Origin: Kiritimatiellota bacterium | GTDB lineage: Bacteria > Verrucomicrobiota > Kiritimatiellia > JAAZAB01 | Assembly: GCA_008636095.1 (NCBI GenBank) | Contig: VSJD01000198.1 | Coordinates: 1 to 10,000, forward strand | Reading direction: 5' to 3' | DNA: 10,000 nt | In this document: piece after piece, positions 6,561 through 10,000 of the stretch | Position numbering within the stretch: position 1 is the stretch's first letter | Layout: each line of letters opens with the position of its first letter | Program-made: the position numbers and the translations under genes | Notes under the pieces: model-generated | What the model saw: the letters and a program-made list of their open reading frames with translations, nothing else | Database searches by the model: none | Told to the model about the DNA's origin: nothing

Positions 6561-7439
6561 TTAAAACGCCAGCAGAATTTTGGTGTACATGTACAGTGCC
6601 GGCGCGCCAAACAGAAGGCTGTCCATCACATCCAACATGCCGCCCATGCCAGGTATAAGCCGGCCGGCATCCTTGCTGTTCGCGGCGCGTTTGAGCATGG
6701 ATTCGGTCAAGTCGCCCACCGTACCCAGGGCCGGCAACAGAATCCCGAGGATGATGGCGTCATAAATGTTCATGGTGATAACGCCAAAATGTCCGTCGGC
6801 CAGGAAGTAAACGCATAGGCTGGCCAGCAACCCGACTGCCACGCCGCCGATAAATCCTTCCCAAGTTTTGCTCGGTGAAATGCGCGGAATCAGTTTGTGT
6901 CGTCCCAGCCGACTGCCGATGACGAAGGCGCCGATATCCGTGCTCTTGACAACCGCGATCAGATAGAACACCAGCCATCGGCCCGTTGGCCCGATGGGAT
7001 CCAGCCAAGAGGGGCATTCCCAGGTAAAGGCCAACTTGGTGAAATAGTTGAACAAGAACGGCACGTATAGAATACCGAACAGCGTGCAGGCCATGGTGGC
7101 CAGGGGCTGGTCGTTGTTTTTCTGTGGAAACTGCCGGATGAGAATCGCAATGATGGTGACGAACAAAATGATTAACTCGTGCTCGCCGGCCAACGCCGCT
7201 GTTTTTAAGGTAAAGGAAAGCCAGGTCCCGGCGATCAGCAGGATACTGGCGACGACGCCCATGATTCGAAAACTGGGAATCGTCATGGCATCGAGCAATT
7301 GGTAGAATTCCAGCACTGCAATGGTTGCTATGGCACAAAGCAGCGCACAGATAGTGAGGGATGGCGCCCAATTGGCGACCAGCAGTAAGGCCGTTCCTAG
7401 GCACAATCCGCTCGCGATGCGTTTGTTCAATACCGTCAT
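6561..7439 (-). CDS. cdsA: Phosphatidate cytidylyltransferase (CDP-diacylglycerol synthase)
   Basis: CdsA makes CDP-diacylglycerol from phosphatidate and CTP in the inner membrane, the precursor of bacterial phospholipids. The 292-residue protein is strongly hydrophobic with several membrane segments (about 10-50, 57-75, 87-101, 117-135, 155-177, 195-213, 226-242). The middle region KSTDIGAFVIGSRLGRHK and ISPSKTWEGFIGG (165-199) is typical. The C-terminal family signature runs from Ser247 to Ser274: KR at 250-251, KD at 256-257, then PGMGGMLDVMDS. The usual form is PGHGG-x2-DR-x-DS, so His is Met265 and Arg is Val271; both signature aspartates (270, 273) remain. The ATG at 7439 has AAGGA 6 bases upstream and lies 16 bases after uppS, a classic uppS-cdsA pair. 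The 3' end is followed directly by a 13-bp inverted repeat. Confidence 0.93.
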   Translation of the reverse strand: MTVLNKRIASGLCLGTALLLVANWAPSLTICALLCAIATIAVLEFYQLLDAMTIPSFRIMGVVASILLIAGTWLSFTLKTAALAGEHELIILFVTIIAILIRQFPQKNNDQPLATMACTLFGILYVPFLFNYFTKLAFTWECPSWLDPIGPTGRWLVFYLIAVVKSTDIGAFVIGSRLGRHKLIPRISPSKTWEGFIGGVAVGLLASLCVYFLADGHFGVITMNIYDAIILGILLPALGTVGDLTESMLKRAANSKDAGRLIPGMGGMLDVMDSLLFGAPALYMYTKILLAF

Positions 7440-7455
7440 ACCAATTCCTTGCCAG

Positions 7456-8175
7456 TTAACTGACCTGACCGAAACGCCGGCGGCGGCGGGCGTATGCCGC
7501 CAAGGCCTCGGCGAAAGCGTTTTCGCGGAAATCGGGCCAGAGCGTTTCCGTAATATAAAGTTCGGTATAGGACGCCTGCCATAACATAAAATTACTGAGC
7601 CGCATCTCGCCGCTGGTCCGGATCAGCAAGTCGGGGTCCGGGACATCGGGCGCGAACAGGTGCCGGGCGACCAGGGCCTCGTTAATATCCCGGACGGCCA
7701 ACTTGCCGTCCTGGACATGCCGGGCGATGGCGCGAACGGCCTGGGTGATTTCATCCCGGGCGCCATAGCTCAAGGCCAGGATCAACTGGCGCTGGGTAAA
7801 ATGTTCCGTGGCCTTCATGACGCGCTGGAGTTCGTTGCGCACCGGGCGGGGCAGGTCGTGCAGGCGTCCAATGGCGCGCAACCGGATTTTTTCCTGGAGC
7901 ATGTCGGTCTCGCGTGTTTTAAGAAACTGTGCCAGGATTCGCATCAGGCCTTTGATTTCCGAGGGAGGGCGCACCCAGTTCTCGGTGCTGAACGCGTACA
8001 GGGTCAGGTACTGGATGCCGGCCTGCTTGCACGCACGCAGGACGGCTTCCACCGATTGAGTGCCTTCCTCGTGGCCCTTCAGGCGGGGCACCCCGCGCTG
8101 TTTTGCCCAGCGCCCATTGCCGTCCATGATGATGGCCACGTGCCGCGGAATTATATTGATATCTTTTTTCGTCAT
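7456..8175 (-). CDS. uppS: Undecaprenyl diphosphate synthase (cis-prenyltransferase)
   Basis: UppS condenses isopentenyl diphosphate onto farnesyl diphosphate to make the C55 lipid carrier for peptidoglycan and surface polysaccharides; it is a cytosolic, membrane-associated homodimer. The protein is 239 residues with every family motif: IIMDGNGRWA with catalytic Asp18 (16-24), RLKGHEEG (31-38), YAFSTENWVRP (60-70), LSYGARDE (135-142), RTSGEMRLSNF (186-196) and the C-terminal LWQASYTELYIT with Glu205. The ATG at 8175 places the first motif at the usual distance. No clear ribosome binding site is visible (AT-rich, TAAAAAATCATC). It heads the minus-strand group, with a 243-base gap before it that could hold the operon promoter. 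MEP-pathway genes dxr and ispG downstream supply its substrates. Confidence 0.96.
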   Translation of the reverse strand: MTKKDINIIPRHVAIIMDGNGRWAKQRGVPRLKGHEEGTQSVEAVLRACKQAGIQYLTLYAFSTENWVRPPSEIKGLMRILAQFLKTRETDMLQEKIRLRAIGRLHDLPRPVRNELQRVMKATEHFTQRQLILALSYGARDEITQAVRAIARHVQDGKLAVRDINEALVARHLFAPDVPDPDLLIRTSGEMRLSNFMLWQASYTELYITETLWPDFRENAFAEALAAYARRRRRFGQVS

Positions 8176-8418
8176 GATGATTTTTTACCGCAGATAAATT
8201 CAAAACGTAACTGTAATTTCTCAGATGTTCGGTATTCAGAGTTGGGGGTTCGGCTCTCCATACTCGCCAGCGGCCTTAGCAACGGCCCGACGGCGTTCCT
8301 TTTCGGGAAGGTGCCGTTCAAGCGACTGTTTTTTAAAACATAAATAAAAAATCAGAAATAATACAAGTCTTACCTGTTGCCGCATGGTTCATCGGTCATG
8401 CTCTACCGAACACTTGAG
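8176..8418. other. Intergenic region upstream of uppS; no gene seen
   Basis: This is the 243-base spacer between the aminotransferase stop and the uppS start. It contains an AT-rich block (about 8327-8365) and an imperfect GC-rich stem-loop at 8290-8317 (ACGGC/GCCGT plus TTCC/GGAA). It probably holds the end of the aminotransferase transcript and the promoter for the uppS operon, but no promoter or terminator meets a reasonable standard. Confidence 0.4.
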
Positions 8419-9576
8419 TTAATTACCAGTTACGGCCTTCAGCACTTCATCCACAACGGCCTGTTGCATGGCGTCCGTCAATTCAGGGTAAATGGGTAAG
8501 GCCAGAACTTCGCGGGCGGCCTGCTCGCTTTCCGGGAAATCGCCGGAGCGGTAACCCAGGTCGCGGAAACAGGGTTGCAGGTGCATGGGCACGGGATAGT
8601 AAATGTCACAGCCGATGCCGGCCTTTTGCAAGGCCGTGCGCACCCGGTCGCGCTCCGGTACGCGGACCACGTATTGATTGTAAATGTGATGATTCGTCAG
8701 GGTGTGGCCCGCGTATGCCGCCCGCGGGGCCTGTACTACTGAGCCTCGGAAAGCGTGGTTGTAGAATTCGGCGTGCGCGCGCCGCGCCGCATGCCAGCTT
8801 TCGAGGTGTTTCAATTTGACGTCCAGCACGGCCGCCTGCAGGGCGTCCAGGCGAAAATTGCCGCTCAGACGGTCATGCCGGTATTTCTCCACCGACCCAT
8901 GCACACGAATGGTGCGCAGGGCCGTATCCAGCGGTGCGTCGCGGGTTACGGCCATGCCGCCGTCACCGAAACCGCCCAGGTTTTTGGAAGGAAAGAAACT
9001 GAAACAGCCGATGTCTCCCAGTGTACCCGCCTTGTAGACACCGGTACGCGCGGGATATTCCGCGCCGATGGCCTGGGCCGCGTCCTCAATAACATGCAGA
9101 CCGTGTTGCCGCGCCAGATCCATGAGCGGGTCCATATCGGCGCACTGGCCGAACAGGTGCACCGGCAGAAGCACCCTGGGTGTGTGTTTCTTCAAGCGGC
9201 GGGGCGGGTTCTCCAGCAAGGTGCGCACGCTGGCCGGACTCAGGTTGAACGTCAGGGGGTCAATATCGGCCATGAGCGGAAAAGCGCCCAGCCGGACAAT
9301 GGAGCCGAGCGTGGCGAAAAAAGTGAAGGGGGATGTGACGACGGCATTACCGGGCCCGATATCCAGGGCCATAAGCGCCGCCAACAAGGTGTCGGTGCCC
9401 GAGGATAGGCCTACGGCGTACGGCACGCCGCAGTAAGCGGCCACATGCGCCTCAAATGCCTGGACCCGCGCGCCGAGAATGAATTGCTGGGCGTCGCACA
9501 CCTCGTCCATGGCCGCGCGGATTTCCTCACGGAGCGGCGCATATTGGGCCTTCAAATCAAGAAAAGGAACTTTCAT
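8419..9576 (-). CDS. DegT/DnrJ/EryC1/StrS-family PLP sugar aminotransferase
   Basis: This 385-residue fold-type I aminotransferase belongs to the family that transfers an amino group, usually from glutamate, to nucleotide-linked keto-sugars. Motifs in order: FLDLKAQYAPLREEI near the N-terminus, SSGTDTLL (58-65, phosphate binding), SPFTFFAT (82-89), HLFGQCADMD (140-149), VIEDAAQAIGA (162-172, with Asp165 for the PLP nitrogen), and FSFFPSKNLGGFGDGG with the PLP lysine at Lys198. GNFRLDALQAA (239-249) and IYYPVPMHLQP (325-335) complete the pattern. GQCADMD and QYVVR recall WbpE/WlbC-type UDP-3-keto-glucuronate aminotransferases, but the exact sugar cannot be fixed. The ATG at 9576 has AAGG 5 bases upstream. 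A lone family member without other sugar genes in view suggests a role in lipopolysaccharide or another surface glycan, which is inference. Confidence 0.9.
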   Translation of the reverse strand: MKVPFLDLKAQYAPLREEIRAAMDEVCDAQQFILGARVQAFEAHVAAYCGVPYAVGLSSGTDTLLAALMALDIGPGNAVVTSPFTFFATLGSIVRLGAFPLMADIDPLTFNLSPASVRTLLENPPRRLKKHTPRVLLPVHLFGQCADMDPLMDLARQHGLHVIEDAAQAIGAEYPARTGVYKAGTLGDIGCFSFFPSKNLGGFGDGGMAVTRDAPLDTALRTIRVHGSVEKYRHDRLSGNFRLDALQAAVLDVKLKHLESWHAARRAHAEFYNHAFRGSVVQAPRAAYAGHTLTNHHIYNQYVVRVPERDRVRTALQKAGIGCDIYYPVPMHLQPCFRDLGYRSGDFPESEQAAREVLALPIYPELTDAMQQAVVDEVLKAVTGN

Positions 9577-9589
9577 TGGTACCTTATAA

Positions 9590-9604
9590 TTTTGCCAGGC
9601 AAAA
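9590..9604. promoter_or_regulatory. 15-base palindrome, possible operator of the aminotransferase gene
   Basis: TTTTGCCAGGCAAAA is a perfect dyad (7 + 1 + 7). With a one-base centre it cannot form a hairpin loop, so it suits a dimeric DNA-binding protein better than an RNA structure. It lies 13 bases upstream of the aminotransferase ATG and overlaps the transcription start predicted from the hexamers just upstream. The binding protein is unknown. Confidence 0.4.
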
Positions 9605-9608
9605 CGGC

Positions 9609-9637
9609 ATTATGAGAATATCAGGATCGGGAAGCAA
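9609..9637 (-). promoter_or_regulatory. Putative sigma-70-like promoter of the aminotransferase gene
   Basis: On the minus strand TTGCTT (9637-9632) and CATAAT (9614-9609) are separated by exactly 17 bases. The -10 matches consensus at 5 of 6 positions, the -35 at only 3 of 6. Transcription would begin near 9602, inside the palindrome, giving a leader of about 26 bases that contains the AAGG ribosome binding site. Confidence 0.35.
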
Positions 9638-9653
9638 GCGGATTCCAAAGACC

Positions 9654-9682
9654 CTGATTCGCGGATAAATTCCGCGAATCAG
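9654..9682. repeat. Perfect 12-bp stem-loop
   Basis: CTGATTCGCGGA (9654-9665) and TCCGCGAATCAG (9671-9682) are exact reverse complements around a 5-base loop. It lies between the amidase 3' end and the putative aminotransferase promoter and could terminate the amidase transcript; on the minus strand it is followed by GGTCTTTGG, which is a poor T-run. Confidence 0.7.
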
Positions 9683-9883
9683 AAATGGGTTATGTTCAAT
9701 GGTTCATGGTTGATGAGGATAGTGTGATCCGGGATCAATACACGGTCAGTCAACGTTTCCGTGCGATCGATCAAGTCGGGAGTGCCGGAACGTGTTTGAC
9801 GCCTATTTATGGGAAATCCATCGGTGTCATGTGCTTCCTGCTTCATCTACCATCAACCATATACCATTAACCATCTCTGGGGC

Positions 9884-10000
9884 TCAGGGATTAAGCGCCT
9901 GGGCGCGCTTGACCATGTTGAGGTAGGTCAGGATACCTTCAGCAATGCCCCGGACAGCATTGTCCCGGTAGGCCGAGGTCATTATTTTGGTCCTATCTTT
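9884..10000 (-). CDS. Probable N-acetylmuramoyl-L-alanine amidase, C-terminal fragment
   Basis: Only the last 38 codons and the stop (TGA at 9886-9884) are in the window; the frame runs off the right edge. The visible peptide includes ILTSAYR-like KIMTSAYRDNAVRGIAEG followed by ILTYLNMVKRAQ. An A-x-GI-x-(E/D)GI-x-xYL helix at the extreme C-terminus is common in Amidase_3-type zinc amidases, which cut the lactyl-L-alanine bond of peptidoglycan in the periplasm. The catalytic zinc residues lie outside the window, so the call rests on this terminal helix alone. The gene points the same way as the aminotransferase but is 307 bases away, so they are probably separate transcripts. Confidence 0.45.
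   Translation of the reverse strand, partial: KDRTKIMTSAYRDNAVRGIAEGILTYLNMVKRAQALNP

Larger units (their letters stand above)
9577..9883. other. Intergenic region upstream of the aminotransferase; no gene seen
   Basis: These 307 bases lie between the amidase stop and the aminotransferase start. They hold, in the minus-strand direction, a matched pair of CATCAACCAT/ATGGTTGATG segments (9851-9860 and 9706-9715), a perfect 12-bp stem-loop (9654-9682), a promoter-like pair of hexamers and a 15-base palindrome near the aminotransferase start. A 61-codon open frame on the plus strand (9685-9870) has no ribosome binding site or recognisable features and is not called. Confidence 0.5.

Noticed and set aside
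8290..8317. Stem-loop as a terminator of the aminotransferase transcript
   Set aside because: The stem is interrupted and no T-run follows on the minus strand; the T-run nearby is on the plus-strand side, where no gene ends.
7660..8343. 227-codon plus-strand open frame
   Set aside because: It is antisense to uppS for most of its length; uppS has every family motif, and the plus-strand peptide shows none.
8755..9408. 217-codon plus-strand open frame
   Set aside because: It is antisense to the aminotransferase, whose motifs cover the same region; such long antisense frames are common in GC-rich genes.
9685..9870. 61-codon plus-strand open frame in the 307-base gap
   Set aside because: No ribosome binding site, no recognisable motif, and it overlaps simple AACCAT-type repeats.
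1..10000. A new defence, mobile or multi-gene accessory system
   Set aside because: No transposase, integrase, nuclease, toxin-antitoxin pair, CRISPR array or attachment site was seen; almost all the DNA is accounted for by core metabolic and envelope genes.

Overview
The window carries eight protein-coding genes, two of them cut by the window edges. No mobile element, CRISPR array, rRNA or tRNA was seen. The DNA looks moderately GC-rich. The gene set (MEP-pathway isoprenoid genes, undecaprenyl-PP synthase, CDP-diacylglycerol synthase, an RseP-type site-2 protease and the end of a probable cell-wall amidase) indicates a Gram-negative-type bacterium. The variant CdsA signature and the style of the unknown gene remind me of the PVC group (Kiritimatiellota/Lentisphaerota/Verrucomicrobiota), but that placement is an impression, not a demonstration.

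Left part, plus strand (1-1329): the 3' end of a GNAT acetyltransferase gene, followed after one base by kamA, a radical-SAM/PLP lysine 2,3-aminomutase-type enzyme with its cluster cysteines, PLP lysine and substrate aspartates present. A 136-base gap full of short inverted repeats separates kamA from the convergent minus-strand genes.

Central part, minus strand (8175 down to 1466): uppS, cdsA, dxr, rseP, a gene of unknown function, and ispG, in transcription order. This is a membrane and envelope supply group. Dxr and IspG carry out steps of the MEP pathway, UppS turns isoprenoid precursors into the undecaprenyl lipid carrier, CdsA makes CDP-diacylglycerol for phospholipids, and RseP cleaves membrane proteins. 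Most gaps are 16 to 48 bases. The exception is the 209 bases between cdsA and dxr, which hold three consecutive inverted-repeat structures and a TATAAT that may give dxr its own promoter. The unknown gene between rseP and ispG encodes two tandem copies of a domain resembling DUF1284. The first copy has lost the central cysteine cluster kept by the second.

Right part, minus strand (8419-10000): a DegT/DnrJ/EryC1/StrS-family sugar aminotransferase, preceded by a plausible sigma-70-like promoter with a 15-base palindrome over the predicted start of transcription. At the edge lies the C-terminal end of a probable N-acetylmuramoyl-L-alanine amidase.

No convincing new multi-gene system was found. 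The items most worth a second look are the tandem-domain protein, the palindrome cluster between cdsA and dxr, and the promoter/operator arrangement upstream of the aminotransferase.
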